Assembly: GCA_018224505.1 (NCBI GenBank)
Contig: JAGTVD010000114.1
Location: 1-13,688 of the forward strand
DNA: 13,688 nt
Reading direction: 5' to 3'
Source of the DNA: Desulfatitalea sp.
GTDB lineage: Bacteria > Desulfobacterota > Desulfobacteria > Desulfobacterales > Desulfosarcinaceae
In this document: positions 7,016 to 13,688 of the stretch, one piece after another
Position numbering within the stretch: the first letter of the stretch is position 1
Layout: the number at the start of each line of letters is the position of its first letter
Notes under the pieces: model-generated
What the model saw: the letters and a program-made list of their open reading frames with translations, nothing else
Told to the model about the DNA's origin: nothing
Database searches by the model: none
Made by a program: the position numbers and the translations under genes

Positions 7016-7403
7016 GAACCAGCGAACCTCCTTCTATCCGTGTTCATCCAGAAACGGCATCTTGCGGCCCATCTCTGCGTTCCCGCTCTTTTGAAACCCC
7101 CGCCGCAGCCGCGCTATGCCTGCGCTTTCAAAATCGCTGCGGCCTTGATCCGAACCGCAAGCCATCATTTCCGGGTGGACCCTATCGATGCGATTGGCGA
7201 CAGGGCCATGCAGCGCTGTCTATACCAATTTTCGCCCAACCGCAATGATTGCCGCTGGCCGCTGCCCAATTGCCTATTGATGTATCCGGCAAAAAATTGG
7301 TAAAAGGAAATACCGCAAACAGAAAAGCGGAATGGCATGGTGAGCCTTTTATTAAAGCCTTTTTTGCTAATAGGATCCATACCCGCTTGCATTGGGGTGC
7401 AAT
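7016..7403. other. Intergenic region between divergent methyltransferase and UPF0182 genes
   Basis: I see no convincing gene here. The stretch contains a 10-bp inverted repeat (7223-7302), a small palindrome GCAATGATTGC (7241-7251) and an A/T-rich part from about 7300. A 43-codon minus-strand frame ends just before the methyltransferase Shine-Dalgarno but has no usable ribosome site and no recognisable product. Confidence 0.5.
7223..7302. repeat. 10-bp inverted repeat pair enclosing 60 bases
   Basis: TACCAATTTT at 7223-7232 is the exact reverse complement of AAAATTGGTA at 7293-7302. The enclosed 60 bases include GCAATGATTGC and GGCCGCTGCC. The arrangement could be the end pair of a small non-autonomous element, a decayed insertion, or a long-range RNA hairpin. 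No target-site duplication is obvious. Confidence 0.45.
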
Positions 7404-7431
7404 CCGACAAATGATGAAAAGCGCGTATAAT
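7404..7431 (+). promoter_or_regulatory. Candidate sigma70 promoter overlapping the UPF0182 start
   Basis: A perfect -10 hexamer TATAAT lies at 7426-7431, with CCGACA at 7404-7409 as a poor -35 and a 16-base spacer. Transcription would begin near 7438, after the first two in-frame ATG codons (7430, 7433). That would make the ATG at 7460 the translated start, on a leader of about 20 bases. Confidence 0.4.
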
Positions 7432-10012
7432 GATGCAAAATGACCGATCTCCAAGCAAAATGACCCGTCGGCTGCTCATCGGGTTGGGGCTCTTCATCGC
7501 CCTGGTGCTCTTTGTTCTGGCGGTGAGTGTTATGGGTGCCAACGGGATAGTGGATTTCTGGTGGTTTAACGCCCTTGGGTATCAATTTTTCTACCTGCAG
7601 CGCATGTTTTATCAGTACGTGGTATTCGGCGCCGTTTTCTTTTTTTTCTTTGTGATCTTCTTTCTGAACTTCTGGATCGCCTCGCGGCTTTTCAAAAAAG
7701 ATGCTTCGCCGGCATCGGATACCGAACCCAAGGTGCAGGGCAAAATAATCAAGGCAATGCAATCCGGCTCCGTTCTCTTATACGCACCCCTTTCCATTTT
7801 GTTGAGCATACTCCTGGCCCTGCCTTTGTATCGCAATTGGGACAGTTTTCTCTTCTACATCTTTGGGCCCCAAATGGGGGTCAGCGATCCCTTTTTCCAC
7901 AAGGACATCTCCTACTATCTCTTTGCTTACCCCATTTACAGCATGATGCAACAGCCGTTGCTGATCGCGCTGCTGGTGCTCCTGGTCGCCAGCGCCTTTC
8001 TATACACGGTCTCAAACCGGATGCAAGCCAGGCGGTTGCTGCGTTTCAGCGGTGGTGCCAAGTGGCATCTGAGCCTTCTGACCGTGGCCATGGTGGCCAT
8101 GGTGCTCTGGAGTCTATACCTTCAAAGTTACGGACTGCTCTATGGCACCAACCATGAACCGCTCTTTTTCGGTCCCGGCTACATACAGATGAACGTCATC
8201 ATCCCGGTAAAGTATGGCGCGATGGCGGTTTTGGCAGCGTTTACCATCGCCCTGCTGTTTTCTCTGCACACACGGCGCGGCTATAAGGTGCTGATCGGGG
8301 TTGCCGGATTGCTGGCCATTGTCATGGCCGCCAAGTTCACCCCCTACTTGCCCGAGTTGGTGCAAAACTATATGGTCCGGCCCAATGAGATCGAAAAGGA
8401 GCGCCCCTACATAGAGCGGCACATCAAAGCCACGCTGGATGCCTATGATCTGAATCAGGTGGAAACCCGGGAGTTCCGGCAGCAGGTGCTGCCAGATCGC
8501 CCGGTTACCGGGCAGGTGCGGGATGTGCTGCGCAATATTCCCGTGTGGGATGCCGAAACCCTCACCGATGTCTTTCTACAGTTGCAGGTCCTGCGTCCCT
8601 ACTACACCTTCCCCCTGGTCAGCGTCGGGCGTCACACCGTGCAGGGCAACTATCAGCAGGTGTTTGTCGCCCCACGGGAAATCGACTACGATACCCTGCC
8701 CGACGGCGCCCGGAGCTGGATCAACAAACACTTGATCTACACCCACGGACATGGTGTGGTAATGACCCCGGCCAGCCAGGGCAGCGCCAGCGGCAGTACA
8801 ATGACCTGGTTCATTCACAACATCCCCCCCGAATCCCGGTTCGGTCTGGATATCGAGCAGCCGCGCATCTATTATGGACTCTCCAAACTTCCCTACGCCA
8901 TTGCCCCCAACTTGTCCGGTGAGATGGATTACCCGAAGGGCAGCAGTAACGTGATGGCCGATTACGACGGCCGGGGCGGTGTGCCGATCTCCTCCCTGTT
9001 CCGCCGTTTCCTGTTTGCCTACCATTTTGAGAACAAGAACATCTTCTTTTCCACCGAAATTAATAAAGAGAGCAAAATCCTGTTCAGGCGGCACATCGAG
9101 GAGCGCGTGCGCCACATCGCTCCCTTTCTGGCGCTGGACCAGACCCCCTATGTGACGGTAACGTCCAAAGGGGTCTACTGGGTGCTGGATGCCTTTACCA
9201 CCTCCCGGTGGTACCCGGCCGCCGCGCCGTACGAAATGGATGGGACGCCGATCAACTACGTCCGCAACAGCATCAAGATCGTGGTGGACGCCTACCACGG
9301 CAACGTTGACTTTTACCTGTTCGATGAACGGGATCCCATTGCCCGCGCGTATCAGCGCATTTATCCCGGCCTGCTCAAGGACAAATCGAGCATGCCTGCC
9401 GAGTTGCGCAACCAGATGCGTTACCCCAAGGATCTGTTCGATATCCAGATGCAGGTCTACGCCAAGTACCACCAGACCAACCCCCAGGTCTTTTACCAGC
9501 AGGAGGACCTGTGGACTTTCGCGCAAACCTTCGACGGCGACACACCCGTGCCGCTCAAGCCGCACTACCTGACCCTGGACCTGATCGAACCCGGGCGGCT
9601 CGACTTCATGCTGCTGCAACCCATGTTCCCCAGGGGGCGTGACAACCTGCGGTCCATGGCCGTGGTGGGTTGCGATCCGGAAAATTACGGCAATATCATC
9701 GTTTACGACTTCCCCAAAGGGGAGTTGGCCCACGGCCCTGCGCAGATCGACGCGCTGATCAATCAGGACCCCGATATCTCTCAGCAATTTTCCTTGTGGA
9801 GCCAGGCCGGATCGTCGGTGGTGCGGGGTAAGATGATCATCCTGCCGGTGGACAACAGTATTCTCTTCATCCAGCCGGTCTACCTCAAGTCCACCGCCCG
9901 GGTGACCATTCCCGAGCTTCAACGCATCATCATGAGTGAAGGCCAGGCGGTGGTGATGGAACGCTCGCTGGAAGAAGCGTATCATGCGCTGCGTGAGCGC
10001 CTGGGACAATAG
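7430..10012 (+). CDS. UPF0182 family (Pfam PF03699) large membrane protein
   Basis: The 860-residue product has the layout and sequence flavour of UPF0182 proteins, usually about 900 residues. Seven hydrophobic segments sit near residues 13-36, 64-88, 114-137, 168-192, 212-237, 262-281 and 284-304. They are followed by a large soluble region of about 550 residues rich in family-type motifs (RPYIERHIKAT, YYTFPLVSVGR, LYLKS-like QPVYLKS near the C-terminus, and LEEAYHALRERLGQ at the end). Family knowledge: these proteins are conserved but have no established function. The soluble part probably faces outside the cytoplasm. Three in-frame starts are possible (7430, 7433, 7460). None has a good Shine-Dalgarno, and the TATAAT at 7426-7431 favours 7460 (MTRRLLIGLGL). 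I list the longest. The gene stands alone and converges on pgm 32 bp away. The gap has a T run (10041-10046) but no convincing terminator stem. Confidence 0.92.
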   Translation: MMQNDRSPSKMTRRLLIGLGLFIALVLFVLAVSVMGANGIVDFWWFNALGYQFFYLQRMFYQYVVFGAVFFFFFVIFFLNFWIASRLFKKDASPASDTEPKVQGKIIKAMQSGSVLLYAPLSILLSILLALPLYRNWDSFLFYIFGPQMGVSDPFFHKDISYYLFAYPIYSMMQQPLLIALLVLLVASAFLYTVSNRMQARRLLRFSGGAKWHLSLLTVAMVAMVLWSLYLQSYGLLYGTNHEPLFFGPGYIQMNVIIPVKYGAMAVLAAFTIALLFSLHTRRGYKVLIGVAGLLAIVMAAKFTPYLPELVQNYMVRPNEIEKERPYIERHIKATLDAYDLNQVETREFRQQVLPDRPVTGQVRDVLRNIPVWDAETLTDVFLQLQVLRPYYTFPLVSVGRHTVQGNYQQVFVAPREIDYDTLPDGARSWINKHLIYTHGHGVVMTPASQGSASGSTMTWFIHNIPPESRFGLDIEQPRIYYGLSKLPYAIAPNLSGEMDYPKGSSNVMADYDGRGGVPISSLFRRFLFAYHFENKNIFFSTEINKESKILFRRHIEERVRHIAPFLALDQTPYVTVTSKGVYWVLDAFTTSRWYPAAAPYEMDGTPINYVRNSIKIVVDAYHGNVDFYLFDERDPIARAYQRIYPGLLKDKSSMPAELRNQMRYPKDLFDIQMQVYAKYHQTNPQVFYQQEDLWTFAQTFDGDTPVPLKPHYLTLDLIEPGRLDFMLLQPMFPRGRDNLRSMAVVGCDPENYGNIIVYDFPKGELAHGPAQIDALINQDPDISQQFSLWSQAGSSVVRGKMIILPVDNSILFIQPVYLKSTARVTIPELQRIIMSEGQAVVMERSLEEAYHALRERLGQ

Positions 10013-10044
10013 CGCCCCGCCCGGCTTGCGACTAAAACTCTTTT

Positions 10045-11682
10045 TTACACGACGCGACTGACGATCTGCTGCGCCTCTTCTTGAATTTGGCGCAAGTGGG
10101 CATCGCCTTTGAAGCTTTCGGCGTAGATCTTGTAAATGTCTTCCGTTCCCGAAGGGCGGGCGGCAAACCAGCCGTTGGCCGCCACCACCTTCAATCCGCC
10201 AATGGCGGCGCCATTGCCCGGCGCGTGGGTCAGGGCCGCTTCGACCTTTTCTCCGGCCAGTTCGGTGAGGGTGAGCTGGCTGGGCGACAGCTTGGATAAC
10301 GCCGTTTTTTGGGCCGGCGTGGCAGCGGCATCGATGCGGGCGTAGACCGGGGCGCCAAACTGGCTGGCCAACCCCTCGTAAACCTCTCCAGGATCGCGTT
10401 CCATGCGCGCGGTGATCTCCGCCGCCAGCAAGCAGGCGATGATGCCGTCCTTGTCCGTGGACCAGGCCGATCCATCCATGCGCAGAAAAGAGGCCCCGGC
10501 ACTCTCCTCGCCGCCGAATCCCAGCGAACCGTTCAGCAGTCCGTCCACGAACCACTTGAATCCCACCGGCACCTCGTAAAGCTTGCGACCCAGGTGGGCA
10601 GCGACACGGTCGATCATGCTGCTGCTCACCAAGGTTTTTCCCACCGCCGCTCCGGCAGGCCAGTGGGGGCGGTTCTGGAACAGGTAGTAAACGCACACCG
10701 CCAGATAGTGGTTGGGCGGCAGCAAGCCGCCGGTCCGGGTCACAATACCGTGGCGGTCATAGTCGGTATCGCACCCCCAGGCCACCTGGAAGCGATCCTT
10801 TAGACCGATCAGCCGCTGCATGGCATAGGTGGAAGAGGGGTCCATGCGGATGCGGCCGTCCCAGTCCAGGGTCATGAATCGAAAAGTGGGGTCCACCGTG
10901 GTGTCGACCAGCGTCAGGTCGATTTGATAGCGCTCGGCGATGGCCGGCCAGTATTGGATGCCGGCCCCGCCCAAAGGGTCCACTCCCAATGGGATGCCGG
11001 CATCGCGGATGGCGTCCATGTCGATCACGTTGGCCAGATCATCCACGTAGGCCCGGATAAAGTCATGGCGCTGGGTGGTGTCGGCCCGCAGGGCCCGTTC
11101 GTAGGGCATCCGTTTCACCCCCCGCAAGCCGTCCGCCAGCAACGCATTGGCCTGGCGTTCGATCCAGGTGGTGATATCGCTGCCGGCCGGACCGCCGTTA
11201 GGTGGGTTGTATTTGAAGCCGCCGTCTTCGGGCGGGTTGTGGGACGGTGTGATGACGATGCCATCGGCGAGACCCGATTTTCGACCGCGATTGTATGTCA
11301 GGATGGCATGCGAAAGGGCCGGTGTGGGGGTGTACACATTGTCGTCGGCCATCCGCACCGCAATGCCGTTGGCCGCCAACACTTCCAGAGCGGTGGCCAT
11401 GGCCGGGGTGCTCAGCGCGTGGGTATCCATGCCCAGGTAAAGCGGCCCATCGATGCCCTGGGTCTGGCGGTAAAGGCAGATGGCCTGGGTGGTTGCCAGA
11501 ATATGGGGCTCGTTGAACCCATTTTTGAAGGCCGAACCACGATGGCCCGAAGTACCGAAAGCCACGCGCTCCGCCGCATTGACCGGGTCCGGTTTGCGGA
11601 CAAAATAAGCGGTGATCAGTTCCGGAACGTTGACCAGCATGGAAGGGTCGACCGGTTGGCCTGCCAGTGGACTGATGCTCAT
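10045..11682 (-). CDS. pgm: Phosphoglucomutase, alpha-D-glucose phosphate-specific
   Basis: The protein interconverts glucose-1-phosphate and glucose-6-phosphate in the cytoplasm, linking glycolysis with glycogen, UDP-glucose and envelope sugar synthesis. Its 545 residues match the E. coli Pgm family (546 residues) along the whole length, including the N-terminal FGTSGHRG and FNEPHILA blocks. The phosphoserine loop ITPSHNPPEDGG carries S147. The Mg-binding loop DTDYDRHG starts at D305 with D307 and D309. The sugar-binding GEESAGAS has E392/E393/S394, and the phosphate-binding SGTEDIYKIYAE starts at S511. All key residues are intact. The ATG is preceded by AAGGAG with an 8-base spacing (11691-11696 on the plus strand), so the start is secure. 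The gene is apparently monocistronic, with a long upstream region containing strong hairpins. Confidence 0.97.
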   Translation of the reverse strand: MSISPLAGQPVDPSMLVNVPELITAYFVRKPDPVNAAERVAFGTSGHRGSAFKNGFNEPHILATTQAICLYRQTQGIDGPLYLGMDTHALSTPAMATALEVLAANGIAVRMADDNVYTPTPALSHAILTYNRGRKSGLADGIVITPSHNPPEDGGFKYNPPNGGPAGSDITTWIERQANALLADGLRGVKRMPYERALRADTTQRHDFIRAYVDDLANVIDMDAIRDAGIPLGVDPLGGAGIQYWPAIAERYQIDLTLVDTTVDPTFRFMTLDWDGRIRMDPSSTYAMQRLIGLKDRFQVAWGCDTDYDRHGIVTRTGGLLPPNHYLAVCVYYLFQNRPHWPAGAAVGKTLVSSSMIDRVAAHLGRKLYEVPVGFKWFVDGLLNGSLGFGGEESAGASFLRMDGSAWSTDKDGIIACLLAAEITARMERDPGEVYEGLASQFGAPVYARIDAAATPAQKTALSKLSPSQLTLTELAGEKVEAALTHAPGNGAAIGGLKVVAANGWFAARPSGTEDIYKIYAESFKGDAHLRQIQEEAQQIVSRVV

Positions 11683-11725
11683 GGGACGCGCTCCTTATTA
11701 TTGATTGATATGGAAGGGCGACGGC

Positions 11726-11784
11726 GGGGGCTCCGGCCCCCTGCCCGAACCAACGGCAGCTACGGAAACTGCTGCTGTTTCGGG
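11726..11784 (-). promoter_or_regulatory. Two adjacent strong hairpins in the pgm upstream region
   Basis: GGGGGC (11726-11731) and GCCCCC (11736-11741) form a perfect 6-bp stem with a 4-base loop. Next to it AACGGCAGC (11752-11760) pairs with GCTGCTGTT (11771-11779) with one G-T pair, and CCCGA (11744-11748) with TCGGG (11780-11784) extends this into a bulged hairpin. They end about 30 bases before the pgm Shine-Dalgarno. They could be a leader regulator, an attenuator without a T tract, or REP-like extragenic palindromes. No known riboswitch is recognised. Confidence 0.45.
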
Positions 11785-11967
11785 ATTGTTATTGGCTGTC
11801 TATTCGGGTGATAGTGAAAATACTTATCAGCGGTTCGGTTTTAAAAAATGGCAAGTGCCGAAGGCGCCATACAATAGAACGGGCCAATCGCACCCACTCA
11901 CCTGCGCATATTGACCATTATTAACATTGTTTGGGTGATAGCGGAAGTCCCGGCAATAAGGTCTTAT

Positions 11968-12069
11968 GCCTTTTTTCCCATCGAGGATTGTTCTTGCTGT
12001 ATTGACCAGGTCGATCAGGGTGATCGGTTTGCCCAGAACCTTGGGGATGCCGGACCGGAACAATTCCAA
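11968..12069 (-). pseudogene. Remnant of a response-regulator receiver domain (C-terminal strand and helix)
   Basis: The minus-strand frame from about 12069 to 11968 reads LELFRSGIPKVLGKP followed by ITLIDLVNTARTILDG. This is the usual end of a receiver domain: G-I-x-K-V-L-x-K-P with the conserved Lys, then the last amphipathic helix. Only about 34 residues are recognisable. The frame has a stop about eight codons further upstream (near 12088), and no acidic pocket or phospho-acceptor Asp is found in any frame. The frame has no proper start. It is most likely the tail of a decayed response regulator or hybrid kinase. A chance match is possible but unlikely given the GKP and helix pattern. Confidence 0.5.
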
Positions 12070-12123
12070 AGTCGGACAAATCTGGTTTTAACTTGGTTTT
12101 ATGATAACTTGTCTGATATTGTA

Positions 12124-12219
12124 ATGTGCTTGGAACAGCGAACCCAAGAATGGCTGATCCAATCCGATTATGACCTGGATACCGCCGATTACATGCATTC
12201 GCTGTTGGAAACATTCTGA
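12124..12219 (+). pseudogene. HEPN-domain-like N-terminal fragment
   Basis: The 31-residue frame contains the block EWLIQSDYDLDTADYM. It resembles the first helix of HEPN proteins of the MNT/HEPN kind (typical WLxxAxYDLxTAxxM). The frame stops right after LLETF, where a HEPN protein would continue with a GRYxYxxFxxHQAxEKxLK segment, and I do not find that segment in any frame downstream. There is no Shine-Dalgarno before the ATG. I infer a broken remnant of a HEPN gene, a family often found in toxin-antitoxin pairs. No nucleotidyltransferase partner is visible. Confidence 0.4.
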
Positions 12220-12340
12220 TGAATGGCAAAGAATCGTTGGATTCACAGCCAAGTTAAATGAATGATGGATTGTGCTGGCAGATAAAGCGATATGTGGTTG
12301 GTGTCTATTAGGTGCCCAAAACGAAAGAAGATAACTTATT

Positions 12341-12356
12341 GAAATAAAACAAAAAG
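12341..12356 (-). terminator. T-rich tract directly after the selC CCA
   Basis: Reading the minus strand, the encoded CCA is followed at once by CTTTTTGTTTTATTTC. The tRNA's own structured 3' half followed by this T tract could end transcription. No separate hairpin is present. Confidence 0.4.
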
Positions 12357-12454
12357 TGGCGGAAGTGCATGGGAATCGAACCCACCTAGGACGGTTTTAG
12401 CGCCCCACACCGGATTTGAAGTCCGGGAGCCCCACCAGTGAGCTGTCCACTTCC
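12357..12454 (-). tRNA. selC: tRNA-Sec (selenocysteine), anticodon TCA
   Basis: The minus strand carries a 98-base tRNA with encoded CCA (12357-12359) and a G discriminator. The 5-bp anticodon stem CCGGA/TCCGG encloses the loop CTTCAAA with anticodon TCA (12417-12419), which reads UGA. The long variable arm (GGGCG/CGTCC with loop CTAAAAC) and the T loop TTCGATT are those of bacterial tRNA-Sec. The acceptor stem starts GGAAGTG and ends CACTTCC. By my reading the eighth acceptor pair, normally paired in bacterial tRNA-Sec, is G opposite G. Family knowledge: SelA charges it via Ser-tRNA and SelB delivers it to UGA codons next to SECIS hairpins. No selenoprotein or sel gene is in the window. Confidence 0.95.
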
Positions 12455-12473
12455 GTGTCGTTATTGGGACCCC

Positions 12474-12501
12474 ATTTTATTCAGTGTGCAATAAAAGTCA
12501 A
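12474..12501 (-). promoter_or_regulatory. Sigma70 promoter of selC
   Basis: On the minus strand TTGACT (12496-12501) and TAAAAT (12474-12479) are separated by 16 bases, each 5/6 to consensus. Transcription would start near 12467, about 13 bases before the mature tRNA 5' end at 12454. The site lies in the 68-bp gap to the divergent larC gene, so the two promoters must overlap or sit back to back. Confidence 0.75.
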
Positions 12502-12522
12502 CCGGTTTGATTGGAAACGACC

Positions 12523-13688
12523 ATGCGTGTGGCCTATTTGGATTGTTTTTCGGGTATCAGCGGAGATATGACGTTGGGGGCGCTGGTGCACCTGGGCGTG
12601 CCGGCCGAGTGGCTGGAGGAGACCCTGCGGGCGTTGCCACTGAAGGATTTCGAGATCGGCACCGAGACGGTGATGCGCAGTGGCATCCAGGCGGTTCGGG
12701 TGCATGTTCGGATCGCGGAGACGCACCATCATCGTGGACTGGGCGATATCGAGAACCTGATCGGCCAGAGCGCGTTGGCGGGTCGGGTAAAAGACCGTTC
12801 CCTGACGATTTTCAATCGCCTGGCCGAGGCCGAAGCCCGCATTCATGGGTGCACCAAGGCGCAAGTCCATTTCCATGAAGTGGGGGCCGTGGATGCCATC
12901 GTGGATATCGTGGGGGCCTGTCTGGGGTTTGAATACCTGGCGATCGACCGCCTGATCGCCTCACCCTTACCCATGGGCCGGGGGTTCGTTACCTGCGCCC
13001 ACGGTGTGCTGCCGCTGCCGGCGCCGGCCACCCTGGAGATACTCAAAGGGGTGCCGGTTTACGGTGATGATGCTGCCCTGGAATTGGTCACCCCCACCGG
13101 GGCTGCGATTGTGGCGGGCATGGCGGATGCTTTCCAGGCCATGCCGGCCATGCGTATCGATTCCGTGGGGTACGGCGCCGGTGCCCATGTGACGGAGGGG
13201 CGTCCCAACCTGTTGCGCATGGTGATCGGCACGCCGTCGTCCAACCAAGGCGATGTCGACCCGTCGGGCGCAGGGGAGGGCGAGCAGCTGGTGGTGGTGG
13301 AGACCTGCATCGATGATATGAACCCCGAGATCTTCGGCTACCTTATGGAGACCCTGTTGGCGGACGGCGCCCTGGACGTTTTCTGGGTGCCGGTGCAGAT
13401 GAAGAAGAATCGCCCCGGGACTTGGGTTCAGGTGCTGTGCGCGCCCTGGCAGCGGGAAGCCGTAGTGACACGCCTGCTGGCGGAAACCACCACCCTCGGG
13501 GTGCGCTATCACAATGTGCTTCGCACGGCCCTGGCGCGGGAGTCTGTTGATGTGGATTCGGCCTTCGGCACCCTGCCGGCCAAGCGGGTGCGGGGTGTGG
13601 ACGGTACGGTGCGCATCGTGCCCGAATATGAGGCGTGCCGGCGCATCGCCCTGGAGAAGGGCCTGCCGTTGCGGGACGTTTACGAAAC
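12523..13688 (+). CDS. larC: LarC, nickel-insertion protein for the nickel-pincer nucleotide cofactor (3' end outside window)
   Basis: The frame is open for 388 codons to the window end and reads as the LarC/DUF111 family. Visible blocks are YLDCFSGISGDMTLGAL at the N-terminus, THHHRGLGDI, AEAEARIHG, VHFHEVGAVDAIVDIVGA, HGVLPLPAPATLEILKG, LVTPTGAAI and the C-terminal-domain motifs CIDDMNPE and KKNRPGT. Family knowledge: LarC uses CTP to insert nickel into the pyridinium dithiocarboxylate made by LarB and LarE, giving the cofactor of lactate racemase and related LarA enzymes. The end PEYEACRRIALEKGLPLRDVY is near the normal C-terminus, so perhaps 10-30 residues are missing. N- and C-terminal domains are in one uninterrupted frame. 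The ATG has only a weak GGA site. A poor promoter (TTGGGA 12464-12469, TGCAAT 12487-12492, spacer 17) is possible. The larA, larB and larE genes are not in the window. Confidence 0.95.
   Translation, partial: MRVAYLDCFSGISGDMTLGALVHLGVPAEWLEETLRALPLKDFEIGTETVMRSGIQAVRVHVRIAETHHHRGLGDIENLIGQSALAGRVKDRSLTIFNRLAEAEARIHGCTKAQVHFHEVGAVDAIVDIVGACLGFEYLAIDRLIASPLPMGRGFVTCAHGVLPLPAPATLEILKGVPVYGDDAALELVTPTGAAIVAGMADAFQAMPAMRIDSVGYGAGAHVTEGRPNLLRMVIGTPSSNQGDVDPSGAGEGEQLVVVETCIDDMNPEIFGYLMETLLADGALDVFWVPVQMKKNRPGTWVQVLCAPWQREAVVTRLLAETTTLGVRYHNVLRTALARESVDVDSAFGTLPAKRVRGVDGTVRIVPEYEACRRIALEKGLPLRDVYE

Larger units (their letters stand above)
11785..12356. other. Gene-poor decayed region between pgm and selC
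   Basis: No intact gene is visible, and the region is more A/T-rich than the flanking genes. It holds two fragments on opposite strands, one receiver-like (11968-12069) and one HEPN-like (12124-12219). It also has an unannotated stretch at 12220-12340 where I see nothing. Frames covering the rest give no recognisable protein. The composition and fragments suggest remnants of transferred genes at the 3' side of a tRNA gene. Confidence 0.5.

Noticed and set aside
7034..7168. Small minus-strand frame (43-44 codons) ending just before the methyltransferase Shine-Dalgarno
   Set aside because: There is no Shine-Dalgarno, no helix-turn-helix as in restriction-modification C proteins, and no recognisable sequence. 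The length is expected by chance.
10013..10046. T6 run between the convergent UPF0182 and pgm genes as an intrinsic terminator
   Set aside because: No stable GC-rich stem precedes the T run, and part of it lies at the pgm stop codon.
8576..10696. A 706-codon open frame on the minus strand covering the end of UPF0182 and the end of pgm
   Set aside because: It is antisense to a clear UPF0182 gene and in another frame of pgm. The product is low-complexity and matches no family. It is a by-product of GC-rich codon use.
11941..11948. GCGGAAGT matching the end of selC (12359-12366) as a possible attachment-site repeat
   Set aside because: Only 8 bases match and neighbouring bases diverge, too short to call an att site.

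Overview
The window looks like chromosomal DNA of a moderately GC-rich Gram-negative bacterium, most plausibly a Desulfobacterota (Deltaproteobacteria) sulfate-reducer relative. This is inferred from four things seen together: a selenocysteine tRNA, a LarC nickel-insertion protein, a UPF0182 membrane protein and a PAS-rich hybrid histidine kinase. No marker gene proves the lineage. Most genes are ordinary chromosomal genes. Two places stand out: an unrecognised two-gene envelope operon (367-3438) and a gene graveyard beside the selenocysteine tRNA (about 11790-12356).

Layout. 1-275 (+) is the C-terminal part of a SMUG1-type uracil-DNA glycosylase, cut by the window edge. 367-966 and 970-3438 (both -) form a tight operon. 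The larger product has an acidic cytoplasmic tail with six copies of a short helical motif, some in 120-bp tandem DNA repeats, then one membrane segment, an exported coiled coil and C-terminal leucine-rich-type repeats. The smaller product is an exported coiled-coil protein that may share a helical module with the larger one. Neither is a family I can name. Divergent from them, 3700-5889 (+) encodes a cytoplasmic-looking PAS-PAS-HisKA-HATPase-receiver hybrid kinase behind a good sigma70-type promoter. It overlaps tail to tail by 14 bp with 5876-7015 (-), a beta-class SPPY DNA methyltransferase ending in a sliding-clamp-type peptide (QLKLF).

7016-7429 is intergenic, with a 10-bp inverted repeat and a TATAAT promoter overlapping the annotated start of 7430-10012 (+), a UPF0182 protein with seven membrane segments. 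It converges on 10045-11682 (-), alpha-D-glucose phosphoglucomutase (pgm), which has a strong Shine-Dalgarno and a hairpin-rich leader. 11683-12356 holds no intact gene, only a receiver-domain fragment (-) and a HEPN-like fragment (+). 12357-12454 (-) is tRNA-Sec (selC) with encoded CCA and a clear promoter. It is divergent from 12523-13688 (+), larC, which is open to the window end.

How the genes relate. The 3438-367 pair is probably one functional unit spanning the inner membrane. The neighbouring kinase could regulate or serve it, but only proximity suggests this. The remaining genes act in separate processes: uracil repair, DNA methylation, glucose-1-P/glucose-6-P interconversion, selenocysteine decoding and nickel-pincer cofactor synthesis.
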